This document shows, one piece after another, positions 8,182 to 16,957 of a stretch of DNA of 64,000 nt. The notes beneath the pieces were generated by a model. It made no database searches and had not been told where the DNA came from. It saw only the letters and a program-made list of their open reading frames with translations. The stretch comes from Noviherbaspirillum humi (GTDB taxonomy: Bacteria > Pseudomonadota > Gammaproteobacteria > Burkholderiales > Burkholderiaceae_D): contig NZ_FZOT01000015.1 of NCBI RefSeq assembly GCF_900188095.1, positions 1 through 64,000 on the forward strand, read 5' to 3'. Within the stretch, counting starts at the first letter, position 1, and each line of letters starts with the position of its first letter. The translations under genes were made by a program, and so were the position numbers.

Positions 8182-8185
8182 GTGT

Positions 8186-9229
8186 TCATCCGGGGAAGTT
8201 TTCCGGGGTCTTGGCGGCGGCGCGCGCGGTGCCTGCCGAAATCACGTTGCGGCGCACCAGGTCGGTCAGGTTCTGGTCCAGCGTCTGCATGCCGAGGTTG
8301 CTGCCGGTCTGGATGGCGGAGTACATCTGCGCCACCTTGCCTTCGCGGATCAGGTTTCGGATGGCCGGCGTGCCGAGCATGATCTCGTGCGCGGCGACGC
8401 GGCCGGAACCATCCTTGGTCTTGAGCAGGGTCTGCGAGACCACCGCTTGCAGCGATTCCGACAGCATGGCGCGCACCATCTCCTTTTCCTCCGCAGGAAA
8501 GACGTCGATGATGCGGTCCATGGTCTTGGCCGCCGACGAGGTATGCAGGGTGCCGAACACCAGGTGGCCGGTCTCGGCCGCCGTCAGCGCCAGGCGGATG
8601 GTTTCGAGGTCGCGCAGTTCGCCCACCAGGATGGCGTCCGGGTCTTCCCGCAGCGCCGAGCGCAGCGCGTTGTTGAAGGACATGGTGTGCGGGCCGACCT
8701 CGCGCTGGTTGATCAGCGACTTCTTCGACTCGTGCACGAACTCGATCGGGTCTTCCACCGTGAGGATGTGGGCGTACTCGTTGTCGTTCAGATGGTTGAT
8801 CATCGCCGCCAGGGTGGTCGACTTGCCGGAGCCGGTGGGGCCGGTGACCAGCACCAAACCGCGCGGCTTCAAGGCCAGGTCGGCGAAAATCTTCGGCGCG
8901 TTCAGCTGCTCCAGCGTCAGCACCTTGGAGGGGATGGTCCGCAGCACCGCCGCGGCGCCCCTGTCCTGGTTGAAGGCGTTCACCCGGAAGCGCGACAGGC
9001 CGGGAATGGCAAAGGAGAAGTCGCACTCCAGCACCTCCTCATACACCTTGCGCTGGCCGTCATTCATGATGTCATAGATCATCGAATGCACTTCGGCATG
9101 GTCCAGCGGCGGCAGATTGATGCGACGCACGTCGCCATGCACCCGGATCATCGGCGGCAGGCCGGCGGAGAGGTGGAGGTCGGAAGCCTTGTTCTTGACG
9201 GCGAAGGCGAGTAATTCGGAAATGTCCAT
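8186..9229 (-). CDS. pilT: Type IV pilus twitching motility ATPase PilT
   Basis: 347 aa from MDISELLAFAVKNKASDLHL; the longer upstream frame has no family similarity. Walker A GPTGSGKST, Walker B ILVGELRDLET, His-box region GHLVFGTLHTSSA, and the PilT-specific TPAIRNLIREGK are all present. It powers pilus retraction and twitching at the cytoplasmic face. It is divergent from yggS, an arrangement shared with many beta- and gammaproteobacteria (pilT / yggS-proC). Length matches the family (about 345 aa). Confidence 0.96.
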   Translation of the reverse strand: MDISELLAFAVKNKASDLHLSAGLPPMIRVHGDVRRINLPPLDHAEVHSMIYDIMNDGQRKVYEEVLECDFSFAIPGLSRFRVNAFNQDRGAAAVLRTIPSKVLTLEQLNAPKIFADLALKPRGLVLVTGPTGSGKSTTLAAMINHLNDNEYAHILTVEDPIEFVHESKKSLINQREVGPHTMSFNNALRSALREDPDAILVGELRDLETIRLALTAAETGHLVFGTLHTSSAAKTMDRIIDVFPAEEKEMVRAMLSESLQAVVSQTLLKTKDGSGRVAAHEIMLGTPAIRNLIREGKVAQMYSAIQTGSNLGMQTLDQNLTDLVRRNVISAGTARAAAKTPENFPG

Positions 9230-9237
9230 ACAGGCTC

Positions 9238-9243
9238 TATAAT
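9238..9243 (+). promoter_or_regulatory. Probable -10 element for yggS-proC
   Basis: A consensus TATAAT lies in the pilT/yggS divergent gap, 78 bp before the yggS start. The -35 at 17-bp spacing (TTCGGA) is weak, so strength is uncertain. Confidence 0.4.
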
Positions 9244-9320
9244 CCTGGGCTGGCTGAATGTCATGCAATGAATGCAACACTGCGGCCGAGCCGAAAAGTG
9301 TTGCCCGAGGAAAACCCATT

Positions 9321-10031
9321 ATGTCTCCAGTGTCCCAGAACTTGCAAGCCGTGCGCCGGCGCATTGCCGCTGCCGCCGAGGCGGTGTCGCGCGAGCCGCA
9401 CAGCGTTGCGCTCCTGGCAGTGTCCAAGACCTTCGGACCGGAGGCAGTCGCGGAAGCGGCGGCGGCGGGACAACTCGCCTTCGGCGAAAACTACCTGCAG
9501 GAAGCGCTGGACAAGATGGATGCGGTGACTTCGCTGCTGCCTGCATCGCGTCCCAAACTCGAGTGGCATTTCATCGGCCCGATTCAAAGCAACAAGACGC
9601 GTCCGATCGCCGAGCGCTTCGACTGGGTGCATTCGGTGGACAGAGAGAAGATCGCGCGGCGCTTGTCCGAGCAACGGCCGCAAGGCGCGCCGCCGCTCGA
9701 CATCTGCCTGCAGGTGAACATCAGCGAGGAAGCCAGCAAGAGCGGCATGCCGGCGGAGGAGGCGCTGCCGCTGGCGCGCGCCGTGTCGACGCTGCCGAAC
9801 CTGAGGCTGCGCGGCCTGATGGCCATTCCCGAGCCGACCGACGACGTGGCGCGCCAGCGCCGCGAATTCGCCCGCCTGCGTGAACTGATGGAAGCGATAC
9901 GCCATGCCGGCATCCCGATGGATACCCTGTCCATGGGCATGTCGGCCGACCTGGAAGCGGCAGTCGCCGAAGGCGCTACCATCGTGCGCATCGGCACCGC
10001 CATCTTTGGAAAACGAGACTATGCAAAGTGA
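9321..10031 (+). CDS. yggS: Pyridoxal phosphate homeostasis protein, YggS/PROSC family
   Basis: 236 aa from the ATG at 9321, preceded by GAGGAAAA. It is a fold-type III PLP-binding protein without known catalytic activity that buffers cellular PLP and affects amino- and keto-acid balance. The PLP lysine is in ALLAVSKTFG, followed by FGENYLQEALDKM and WHFIGPIQSNK; near the end, SMGMSADLEAAVAEGATIVRIGTAIFG binds the phosphate. It overlaps proC by 11 bp if proC starts at 10021. Linkage to pilT and proC is the conserved arrangement. Confidence 0.95.
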   Translation: MSPVSQNLQAVRRRIAAAAEAVSREPHSVALLAVSKTFGPEAVAEAAAAGQLAFGENYLQEALDKMDAVTSLLPASRPKLEWHFIGPIQSNKTRPIAERFDWVHSVDREKIARRLSEQRPQGAPPLDICLQVNISEEASKSGMPAEEALPLARAVSTLPNLRLRGLMAIPEPTDDVARQRREFARLRELMEAIRHAGIPMDTLSMGMSADLEAAVAEGATIVRIGTAIFGKRDYAK

Positions 10032-10845
10032 AATGAAAATCGGATTCGTCGGCGGCGGCAACATGGCCAACGCCCTCATCGGTGGCCTCGCCGGCAAGCT
10101 GACGGCGGCAAAGAACATTCATGTGATCGATCCGAATGAGGAGGCGCTGCAGAAGCTGGCGCAGGCCTTCGGCGTGACCACCGCGCTGCAGGCCGGCGAG
10201 GCGCTGCGCGCTTGCGACGTGATCGTGCTGGCGGTCAAGCCGCAGCAGATGAAGGATGTGGTGCAGAACCTGAAGCCCTTCATCGCCGCGCAGCTGATCC
10301 TGTCGATCGCCGCCGGCATCCGCGCCGTCGACCTCTCCCGCTGGCTCGGCGGTCATGGCGCCATCGTGCGCACCATGCCCAATACGCCGGCACTGATCGG
10401 CAAGGGCATCACCGGCATGGTGGCGCTGCCGGGCGTATCCGCTGCCCAGCGCGATGCCGCCGACGCCATCCTGCGCGCCGTCGGCGCCACCGTCTGGCTC
10501 GACGATGAAAGCCTGATCGATCCGGTCACCGCCATGTCGGGCAGCGGCCCGGCCTATGTGTTCTATTTCATCGAGGCGATGCAGAAGGCCGGTGCGGAGA
10601 TGGGGCTGACGGCGGAGCAGGCCAACCAGCTCGCCATCGCCACCTTCACCGGCGCGGCCGAACTCGCAGCGCGCTCCACCGAACCGGTCTCCCTGCTGCG
10701 CGAGCGGGTGACCTCCAAGGGCGGCACCACGCATGCCGCGCTGACCAGCATGGAAGCTTCCGGCGTGAGCGATGCCATCGTCAAGGCGCTGAAGGCGGCG
10801 GCGGCGCGTGGCAAGGAGCTGGGCGAGGAATTCGGCCGGGATTGA
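10021..10845 (+). CDS. proC: Pyrroline-5-carboxylate reductase
   Basis: 274 aa from the ATG at 10021; an ATG at 10033 (MKIGFVGGG) is equally possible and would remove 4 residues and the overlap with yggS. It reduces pyrroline-5-carboxylate to proline with NAD(P)H, the last step of proline synthesis. The N-terminal Rossmann motif GFVGGGNMANALIGG, MPNTPALIGKG and the C-terminal signature AMSGSGPAYVFYFIEAM are all present. A strong terminator follows at 10895. Confidence 0.97.
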   Translation: MQSEMKIGFVGGGNMANALIGGLAGKLTAAKNIHVIDPNEEALQKLAQAFGVTTALQAGEALRACDVIVLAVKPQQMKDVVQNLKPFIAAQLILSIAAGIRAVDLSRWLGGHGAIVRTMPNTPALIGKGITGMVALPGVSAAQRDAADAILRAVGATVWLDDESLIDPVTAMSGSGPAYVFYFIEAMQKAGAEMGLTAEQANQLAIATFTGAAELAARSTEPVSLLRERVTSKGGTTHAALTSMEASGVSDAIVKALKAAAARGKELGEEFGRD

Positions 10846-10894
10846 TGGCCGACCGGCCGCCGTTCCGCCTTTGCTCCCGTGCGGAGCGGCAAAG

Positions 10895-10923
10895 AAAAAG
10901 CCGGTTCATCGAACCGGCTTTTT
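10895..10923. terminator. Bidirectional rho-independent terminator
   Basis: A 13-bp perfect stem with arms ending AAGCCGGTTC/GAACCGGCTT and a 3-nt loop, with an A-run on the left and a T-run on the right. It can therefore serve both proC (+) and the convergent DUF883 gene (-). Confidence 0.9.
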
Positions 10924-10968
10924 CATTTTCAGCGAAGGGCCTTCGTCGCGGAAGACCCCTTGGAAAGC

Positions 10969-11334
10969 TTACTTGCGGCCGCCGCCGAGCAGCATGCCGA
11001 GCACCAGGCCGGCGACGGCGCCGATGCCCACGGCCTGCCAGGGATTGGACTGCACATAGCGGTCGGCCTGGTCCATCATCTGCTGCGCATTCTCGCGCGC
11101 CTGCTGCTGCATGGTATCGAAGTTCTCGCGTGCGCTCTGCATGGTGGAGTCGAAGCGGGCGCGGGCCTGCTCGTAGCCGGCGTTCATTTGCTCGGTGGCA
11201 TTCTTCATCATGTTCTGAGCGTCGTTCATGACGTTCTTCATGTTGTCGCTCATCTGATCGCGGCCGTTGCCGGCGGCAGTGGCGCCGGCCGATCCTGCGG
11301 TTCCGGCGGTGGATGCGTTGTCATTGGTGTCCAT
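10969..11334 (-). CDS. DUF883 (ElaB/YqjD-type) membrane-anchored protein
   Basis: 121 aa. A Gly/Ala/Asn-rich start is followed by a long amphipathic helix rich in Met, Gln and charged residues (about 30-88), then DRYVQSNPWQAVGIGAVAGL with a Gly-rich C-terminal membrane anchor ending in LLGGGRK. This is the ElaB/YqjD architecture: C-tail-anchored inner-membrane proteins reported to bind ribosomes in stationary phase in E. coli. Its function here is not established. It stands alone, convergent with proC. Confidence 0.85.
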   Translation of the reverse strand: MDTNDNASTAGTAGSAGATAAGNGRDQMSDNMKNVMNDAQNMMKNATEQMNAGYEQARARFDSTMQSARENFDTMQQQARENAQQMMDQADRYVQSNPWQAVGIGAVAGLVLGMLLGGGRK

Positions 11335-11473
11335 ATGAGCCCCTCGTGTGTTGGGTTAGTGTGGTTGCTTTGATAATACAAGCTTTACCGAGTGTAAGGG
11401 GGAAGGGCAAGGGCACTTTGCGCGGTATCAAACGCGCCTGCCGCAAGAACCGGGCCTGCAACGGTGCAGAGGG

Positions 11474-12328
11474 TCAGCGCAGCGCATAGTCCATCGCCAC
11501 GCCGGCGAAGATGGCAGCACCGAGCCAGTTGTTGTGGCGAAAGGCGGCGAAGCAGCGCATGCGATCGCGGTCGCGGATCAAGGTGTAGTGATACAGCGCG
11601 CACAGCGTCGCCACCGCCATGCCGGCGACGAACCACAGGCCGAGGCCGTACTGCCGGCCCACCGCGATGATGATGGCGAAGGCGACGGCATAGCACAGCA
11701 TCACCGCCATCACATCGAAGCGGCCGAAGGTGATGGCGGAGGTCTTGATGCCTATCTTGAGGTCGTCGTCGCGGTCCACCATCGCGTATTCGGTGTCGTA
11801 GGCAACCGCCCAGAAGATGTTGGCCAGCAGCAGCATCCAGGCTGCCGGCGGCACCGTGTCCAGCACGGCGGCGAAGGCCATCGGGATGCCGAAGCCGAAG
11901 GCGATGCCGAGGTAAGCCTGAGGGATGGCGAAGAAGCGCTTGAAATAGGGATAGCTGCCGGCAATCAGCACCGCGGCTACCGACAATTCCTTGGTCAGCG
12001 CATTGAGCGGCAGGATCAGCGCCAGCGACACCAGCGCCAGCGTCGCCGCCACCGTCACCGCTTCCCATGCCTGAATCTTGCCGCTGGTCAGCGGGCGCTG
12101 CGCGGTGCGCTTGACGTGGCGGTCGAAGTCGCGGTCGGCGTAATCGTTGATGGCGCAGCCGGCGGAACGCATCAGGATGGTGCCGAGGGTGAAGATCACC
12201 ACATGGCGCCAGTCGGGATGGCCGTCGGCGGCAAGCCAGAGGGCGGTGAGGGTAGGCCAGAGCAGGAGCAGGATGCCGATGGGCTTGTCGAGGCGGACCA
12301 GCTGGATGTAGAGACGGAGACGATTCAT
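11474..12328 (-). CDS. ubiA: 4-hydroxybenzoate polyprenyltransferase UbiA
   Basis: 284 aa from [18 protein letters not shown]; in-frame ATGs at 12334 and 12364 would add 2 or 12 residues, and no start has a strong ribosome-binding site. It is an integral membrane prenyltransferase that attaches the polyprenyl tail to 4-hydroxybenzoate in ubiquinone synthesis. Both Asp-rich motifs are present (NDYADRDFD and [14 protein letters not shown]), with about eight membrane segments. It is a single gene, divergent from the ugp operon. Confidence 0.95.
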   Translation of the reverse strand: MNRLRLYIQLVRLDKPIGILLLLWPTLTALWLAADGHPDWRHVVIFTLGTILMRSAGCAINDYADRDFDRHVKRTAQRPLTSGKIQAWEAVTVAATLALVSLALILPLNALTKELSVAAVLIAGSYPYFKRFFAIPQAYLGIAFGFGIPMAFAAVLDTVPPAAWMLLLANIFWAVAYDTEYAMVDRDDDLKIGIKTSAITFGRFDVMAVMLCYAVAFAIIIAVGRQYGLGLWFVAGMAVATLCALYHYTLIRDRDRMRCFAAFRHNNWLGAAIFAGVAMDYALR

Positions 12329-12491
12329 GGTCATGCGGTGGGTGTGCGACCCGATAAAAATCAAACCGGGCGAATTATCCTACTGAAATACTTGTCATCA
12401 AGGCTTAATGGCTGCTGCATAATATGGCAACTTCGGCTGCTGCGGCGGATGGCGGCCATGAAATTACCAAGAGAACGACAAGGAGACAGTC

Positions 12492-13802
12492 ATGCGACAT
12501 TCCCTGAAAACGCTCGCGGCGGCCTGCCTGCTGGCCGGCGCCGCCGGTTCGGCCCACGCCGTCACCGACATCACCTGGTGGCACGCCATGACCGGCGCGC
12601 TCGGCGACCGGGTCGCCAGCCTCGCCGACCAGTTCAACAAGAGCCAGTCCGACTACCGCGTCACCACGGTTTACAAGGGCAGCTACGATGAAGCGATGGC
12701 GGCCGCCATTGCCGCCTTCCGCGCCGGCAACGCGCCGCACATCCTGCAGGTGTTCGAGGTCGGCACCGCCACCATGATGTACGCCAAGGGCGCCATCATT
12801 CCGGTCACCGAAGTGATGAAGCAGGGCGGCGAGAAGTTCGATCCGGCGGCCTACGTGCCGGCCGTGGCGGGCTACTACACCTCGCCCAAGGGCGACATCA
12901 TGTCCCTGCCCTTCAACAGCTCCACCACCGTCTTCTACTACAACAAGGATGCCTTCGCCAAGGCCGGCATCGATCCCAACAAGCCGCCGGTGACCTGGCA
13001 GGACTTCGTTTCCATCGCTGCCAAGCTCAAGGCCAGCGGCGAGAAATGCCCCTACACCACCGGCTGGCAATCCTGGGTTCACCTGGAAAGCTTCTCGGCC
13101 TGGCACAACGTCGAGTTCGCCTCCAAGGGCAACGGCTTCGGCGGCCTCGACGCGCGCCTGAAGTTCAACAGCCCGCTGCACGTCAAGCACATCGAGAACC
13201 TGTCCAACTGGGCCAAGCAGGGCTACTTCGTCTACGGCGGCCGCAAGAACGAGCCGGAAGCCAAGTTCTATTCGGGCGAGTGCGCCATGCTGACCTCGTC
13301 CAGCTCGGCCTACGCCAACATCAGCAAGAACGCCAAGTTCAAATTCGCCGTCTCCACCCTGCCTTACTACAACGACGTTGCGGGCGCGCCGCAGAACACC
13401 ATCATCGGCGGCGCCTCGCTGTGGGTGATGAGCGGCAAGAAGCAGGACGAGTACAAGGGCGTGGCGCGCTTCTTCAAGTTCCTGTCGCAGCCGGAAGTGC
13501 AGGCCAAGTGGCATCAGGAGACCGGCTATCTGCCGATCACCACCGCCGCCTATGAGCTCACCAAGAAGTCCGGCTTCTACGAGAAATCGCCGGGACCGGA
13601 AATTTCGGTGCAGCAGATGATCAACAAGACCACCACCAAGTCGCGCGGCATCCGTCTCGGCAATTTCGTGCAGATTCGCACCGTGGTCGACGAGGAGCTG
13701 GAAGGCGTGTGGAACGGCAAGAAGACCGCCAAGGAAGCGCTTGATGCGGCGGTGAAGCGCGGAGACGACCTGCTGGCGCGCTTCGAAAAAGCCAACAAGT
13801 AA
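12492..13802 (+). CDS. ugpB: sn-Glycerol-3-phosphate ABC transporter, periplasmic binding protein UgpB
   Basis: 436 aa with a signal peptide (MRHSLKTLAAACLLAGAAGS, cleavage probably after AHA). The mature start VTDITWWHAMTGALGDRVASL is UgpB-like. It captures glycerol-3-phosphate or its phosphodiesters in the periplasm and delivers them to UgpAE. It is the first gene of ugpBAEC, with AGGAGA about 7 bp before the ATG. A GC-rich hairpin directly downstream separates it from the permease genes and probably helps keep the binding protein in excess. No ugpQ phosphodiesterase gene follows the operon. Confidence 0.95.
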   Translation: MRHSLKTLAAACLLAGAAGSAHAVTDITWWHAMTGALGDRVASLADQFNKSQSDYRVTTVYKGSYDEAMAAAIAAFRAGNAPHILQVFEVGTATMMYAKGAIIPVTEVMKQGGEKFDPAAYVPAVAGYYTSPKGDIMSLPFNSSTTVFYYNKDAFAKAGIDPNKPPVTWQDFVSIAAKLKASGEKCPYTTGWQSWVHLESFSAWHNVEFASKGNGFGGLDARLKFNSPLHVKHIENLSNWAKQGYFVYGGRKNEPEAKFYSGECAMLTSSSSAYANISKNAKFKFAVSTLPYYNDVAGAPQNTIIGGASLWVMSGKKQDEYKGVARFFKFLSQPEVQAKWHQETGYLPITTAAYELTKKSGFYEKSPGPEISVQQMINKTTTKSRGIRLGNFVQIRTVVDEELEGVWNGKKTAKEALDAAVKRGDDLLARFEKANK

Positions 13803-13824
13803 GCCGCCGGCTTTTTCTTTCCTC

Positions 13825-13852
13825 GAACCGCCCGGTCTCGGCCGGGCGGTTC
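13825..13852 (+). promoter_or_regulatory. Intercistronic hairpin between ugpB and ugpA
   Basis: An 11-bp perfect GC-rich stem (GAACCGCCCGG / CCGGGCGGTTC) with a 6-nt loop, followed only by TTG and no T-run. It lies 22 bp after the ugpB stop and 16 bp before the ugpA ATG. Hairpins in this position commonly stabilise the upstream binding-protein mRNA or cause partial termination. Confidence 0.7.
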
Positions 13853-13868
13853 CTTGACTGCGCATCTC

Positions 13869-14753
13869 ATGGAAAAACGCGTCCGCTTCAAATCCGCCTG
13901 GCTGCCCTATGCGCTGGTGGCGCCGCAAATCATCATCACCCTGCTGTTCTTCTTCTGGCCGGCGGCGCAGGCGCTGTACCAGTCGGTGCTGGTGCAGGAT
14001 TCCTTCGGCACGTCTTCGCAGTTCGTCTGGTTCGACAATTTCCGCGACCTGTTCCAGGACGGCAGCTATCTCGAATCCTTCACCACCACCGCCAAGTTCT
14101 CGGTGCTGGTGGCGGTGCTCGGGCTGTCCTTGTCGCTCGTTCTGGCAGCCTTCGCCGACCGGGTGACCCGGGGCGCCGCCCTCTACAAGACCTTCCTGAT
14201 CTGGCCCTATGCGGTATCGCCGGTCGTGGTGGGCGTGATCTGGATGTTCCTGCTCAGCCCGACGCTCGGCATTCTGAGCCATGCGCTGCGCGCCATCGGC
14301 ATCGAGTGGAACAACCTGCTCAACGGCCGCCACGCGATGATCCTGATCGTCATGGCGGCGGTATGGAAGCAGATCAGCTACAACTTCCTGTTCTTCCTTG
14401 CCGGCCTGCAGGCGATCCCGAAATCGCTGATCGAAGCCGCCGCCATCGACGGCGCCGGGCCCGTTCGGCGCTTCTTCTCCATCGTCTTCCCGCTGCTGTC
14501 GCCCACCACCTTCTTCCTGCTGGTGGTGAACATCGTCTACGCCTTCTTCGATACCTTCGCCATCATCGAGGCCACCACCCAGGGCGGGCCGGGCAAGGAT
14601 ACGGAGATCCTGGTGTACAAGGTGTTCCACGACGGCTTCCGCGGCGGCGACCTCGGCAGCTCGGCGGCGCAGTCGGTGGTGCTGATGGCGATCGTCGTGA
14701 CGCTGACGGTGGTGCAGTTCAAGTATGTGGAAAAGAAGGTGCAGTATTCATGA
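13869..14753 (+). CDS. ugpA: sn-Glycerol-3-phosphate ABC transporter permease UgpA
   Basis: 294 aa from [20 protein letters not shown]; an in-frame TTG at 13854 is less likely. Six membrane segments are visible. The permease EAA loop is in [26 protein letters not shown] (about residues 194-219). It forms the inner-membrane channel with UgpE. Length equals the E. coli protein. Unlike the usual tight ugpA-ugpE junction, its stop is followed by 258 bp of repeat-bearing non-coding DNA before ugpE. Confidence 0.96.
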   Translation: MEKRVRFKSAWLPYALVAPQIIITLLFFFWPAAQALYQSVLVQDSFGTSSQFVWFDNFRDLFQDGSYLESFTTTAKFSVLVAVLGLSLSLVLAAFADRVTRGAALYKTFLIWPYAVSPVVVGVIWMFLLSPTLGILSHALRAIGIEWNNLLNGRHAMILIVMAAVWKQISYNFLFFLAGLQAIPKSLIEAAAIDGAGPVRRFFSIVFPLLSPTTFFLLVVNIVYAFFDTFAIIEATTQGGPGKDTEILVYKVFHDGFRGGDLGSSAAQSVVLMAIVVTLTVVQFKYVEKKVQYS

Positions 14754-14809
14754 GCATCGATTTTGAAGCGACTAAGTGCATGCTGGAGAAACCCATCCCT
14801 ACCTACGTC

Positions 14810-14868
14810 AGCGCGGTAACGCGCTGCCGGCTTCGCAGGCGCGGAGCGGCGCTCCGCGAAATCCCTGC
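14810..14868 (+). repeat. Double-palindrome repeat, copy 2 (ugpA-ugpE gap)
   Basis: Stem 1 is AGCGCG-GTAA-CGCGCT (14810-14825). The linker is GCCGGCTTCGCAGG. Stem 2 is CGCGGAGCG-G-CGCTCCGCG (14840-14858), and the tail is AAATCCCTGCT. Confidence 0.85.
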
Positions 14869-14879
14869 TTTTCCACGGT

Positions 14880-14953
14880 TGCGCTTGCAAGCGCACCCGG
14901 CTACGCAGGCGCGACGCATGCGTCGCGAAACCCCTGCTACGCCCCCAACCCTC
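14880..14953 (+). repeat. Double-palindrome repeat, copy 3 (ugpA-ugpE gap)
   Basis: Stem 1 is TGCGC-TTGCAA-GCGCA (14880-14895). The linker is CCCGGCTACGCAGG. Stem 2 is the perfect palindrome CGCGACGCATGCGTCGCG (14910-14927). The tail runs AAACCCCTGCTACGCCCCC and then AACCCTC. It is 11 bp from copy 2 in the same orientation. Confidence 0.88.
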
Positions 14954-15011
14954 GCATTGAAAGGTAGGGCTAAAAGGAAATTTGAAAGTAAAGACATCGC
15001 TATGCTGCATC

Positions 15012-15863
15012 ATGATTGAACGCCGCCCCATCCTCGACTTCATCAGCCACCTCGTGCTGATCCTCGGCGTGGCCATCGTCGCCTTTCCGATCTATGTCGC
15101 CTTCGTTGCCAGCACGCAGACGGCGGAGCAGGCGTCTGCGTCGCCGATTTCGCTCATTCCTGGCACCGAGCTCCTGGCCAACTACAGCGCCGCCGTGGTT
15201 CAGGGCGCATCCGGCAATGTCGCCGTGCCGCCGGTGGCGCGCATGATGTGGGTCAGCCTGGTGTCGGCGCTGATGATCGCCGTCGGCAAGATCGCCATCT
15301 CCATGCTGTCGGCCTTCGCCATCGTGTATTTCCGCTTTCCCGGCCGCAGTCTTTTCTTCTGGATGATCTTCGTCACCCTGATGCTGCCGGTGGAGGTGCG
15401 CATCACGCCGACCTACCAGGTGGTCTCGAATCTGCACATGCTCAACTCGTATGCCGGACTGGCGGTGCCGCTGATCGCCTCGGCCACCGCCACCTTCCTG
15501 TTCCGGCAGTTCTTCCTCACCGTGCCGGACGAGCTGGCCGAGGCGGCGCGCATCGACGGCGCCGGGCCGCTGCGCTTTTTCAAGGATGTGCTGTGGCCGC
15601 TGTCGCAGACCAACATCCTGGCGCTGTTCGTCATCATGTTCATCTATGGCTGGAACCAGTATCTATGGCCGCTGCTGGTGGCGACCGAGCAGGACATGTA
15701 TCCGATCGGCATCGGCATCAAGCGCCTGATCGCCGGCGGCGACGCGGCGGTGGAATGGAACATGGTGATGGCCACGCTGATCCTGGCCATGCTGCCGCCG
15801 GGACTGGTGGTGGTCATCATGCAGAAGTGGTTTGTAAAAGGATTGGTCGATTCAGAGAAATGA
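15012..15863 (+). CDS. ugpE: sn-Glycerol-3-phosphate ABC transporter permease UgpE
   Basis: 283 aa from [19 protein letters not shown]; ten codons upstream are open but unlike the family. Six membrane segments are visible. The EAA loop is [26 protein letters not shown]. It pairs with UgpA in the glycerol-3-phosphate importer. Length matches E. coli UgpE (281 aa), so the upstream repeat insertion has not truncated the protein. One base separates its stop from the ugpC start. Confidence 0.95.
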   Translation: MIERRPILDFISHLVLILGVAIVAFPIYVAFVASTQTAEQASASPISLIPGTELLANYSAAVVQGASGNVAVPPVARMMWVSLVSALMIAVGKIAISMLSAFAIVYFRFPGRSLFFWMIFVTLMLPVEVRITPTYQVVSNLHMLNSYAGLAVPLIASATATFLFRQFFLTVPDELAEAARIDGAGPLRFFKDVLWPLSQTNILALFVIMFIYGWNQYLWPLLVATEQDMYPIGIGIKRLIAGGDAAVEWNMVMATLILAMLPPGLVVVIMQKWFVKGLVDSEK

Positions 15864-15864
15864 C

Positions 15865-16935
15865 ATGGCAAACGTCCACTTGAACAACATTACCAAGACC
15901 TATGGCAAGGGAGCCAAGGCGGTGGAAGTCATCCACGGCATTTCCATTGACATCGCCGATGGCGAGTTCATCGTCATGGTGGGGCCGTCGGGCTGCGGCA
16001 AGTCCACTTTGCTGCGCATGGTGGCCGGGCTGGAGGAAGTGACCGGCGGCGAGATCGCGATCGGCGCGCGGGTGGTGAACGATCTGGAGCCGAAGGACCG
16101 CGACATCGCCATGGTGTTCCAGAACTACGCGCTGTATCCGCACATGAGCGTGTACGAGAACATGGCCTACGGCCTGAAGATTCGGCGCTTCGCCAAGCAG
16201 GATATCGACGCCCGGGTGCAGAAGGCGGCGCAGATCCTGGAACTGGGCGCGCTGCTGCAGCGCACGCCGCGCCAGCTCTCCGGCGGCCAGCGCCAGCGGG
16301 TGGCGATGGGGCGCGCCATCGTGCGCGAGCCGGCGGTCTTCCTGTTCGACGAACCGCTCTCCAACCTCGATGCCAAGCTGCGGGTGCAGATGCGGCTGGA
16401 GATCCAGAAGATGCACCGCGCCCTCGGCACCACCAGCCTGTACGTGACCCACGACCAGGTGGAGGCGATGACCCTCGGGCAGCGCATGATCGTGATGAAC
16501 GCCGGGCGGGCGGAGCAGATCGGCACGCCGGCGGAGGTCTACGGCCGCCCGGCCACCACCTTCGTCGCCAGCTTCATCGGTTCGCCGCCGATGAACCTGC
16601 TGCACGGACGGGTGGCCAACCATGGGGACAGCATGCGGCTCGGCGATGTCGATGCGCCCCTGCCGGCATCGGCGTCACGGCATGCCGGCGAGGACCGCAT
16701 CCTTGGCGTGCGCCCGGAACATCTGGTGCTGGGAGACGCCGGCCTGCCGATGCGGGTGGAGATGGTGGAAGCGCTCGGCGCCGACCTGCTGGTGCATGCC
16801 GAAGCCGGCGGCCAGTCGCTGGTGATCCGGGCGCCGGCGCATGCCCGCGTGCAGGCGGGCGAAAACGTGCGCGCCAGCTTTGATGCAAGCGCGATGCACT
16901 GGTTCGACCCGCAGACCAGCCGGCGCATCGATTAA
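15865..16935 (+). CDS. ugpC: sn-Glycerol-3-phosphate ABC transporter ATP-binding protein UgpC
   Basis: 356 aa. Walker [11 protein letters not shown]-loop [12 protein letters not shown], signature [15 protein letters not shown], Walker [13 protein letters not shown] and the H-loop [10 protein letters not shown] are all present. A C-terminal TOBE-type regulatory domain (about 240-350) follows, as in MalK/UgpC proteins. It energises UgpAE. It is the last gene of the operon, ending 22 bp from the convergent oxyR stop, with no obvious terminator between. Confidence 0.96.
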   Translation: MANVHLNNITKTYGKGAKAVEVIHGISIDIADGEFIVMVGPSGCGKSTLLRMVAGLEEVTGGEIAIGARVVNDLEPKDRDIAMVFQNYALYPHMSVYENMAYGLKIRRFAKQDIDARVQKAAQILELGALLQRTPRQLSGGQRQRVAMGRAIVREPAVFLFDEPLSNLDAKLRVQMRLEIQKMHRALGTTSLYVTHDQVEAMTLGQRMIVMNAGRAEQIGTPAEVYGRPATTFVASFIGSPPMNLLHGRVANHGDSMRLGDVDAPLPASASRHAGEDRILGVRPEHLVLGDAGLPMRVEMVEALGADLLVHAEAGGQSLVIRAPAHARVQAGENVRASFDASAMHWFDPQTSRRID

Positions 16936-16957
16936 ATGCTGGAAAGAGCGGAGGCTG

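Larger units (their letters stand above)
14754..15011 (+). other. Non-coding insert inside the ugp operon
   Basis: 258 bp between ugpA and ugpE. It carries two full copies of the double-palindrome repeat (14810-14868 and 14880-14953) and then a short purine-rich leader to the ugpE ATG. Short open frames here simply read through the repeats and resemble no protein. No transcription terminator with a T-run is seen, so read-through to ugpE-ugpC is plausible. Confidence 0.75.

Noticed and set aside
12392-12423. Possible Pho box or sigma-70 promoter before ugpB (TTGTCA ... CATAAT)
   Set aside because: The half-site matches are partial and the spacing is 20 bp, too long for a standard promoter and not in phase for a Pho box. 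Phosphate control of ugp remains likely from family knowledge but is not shown here.
14776-14967. 63-codon frame between ugpA and ugpE
   Set aside because: It only translates the palindromic repeats, and similar peptides appear wherever the repeats occur.
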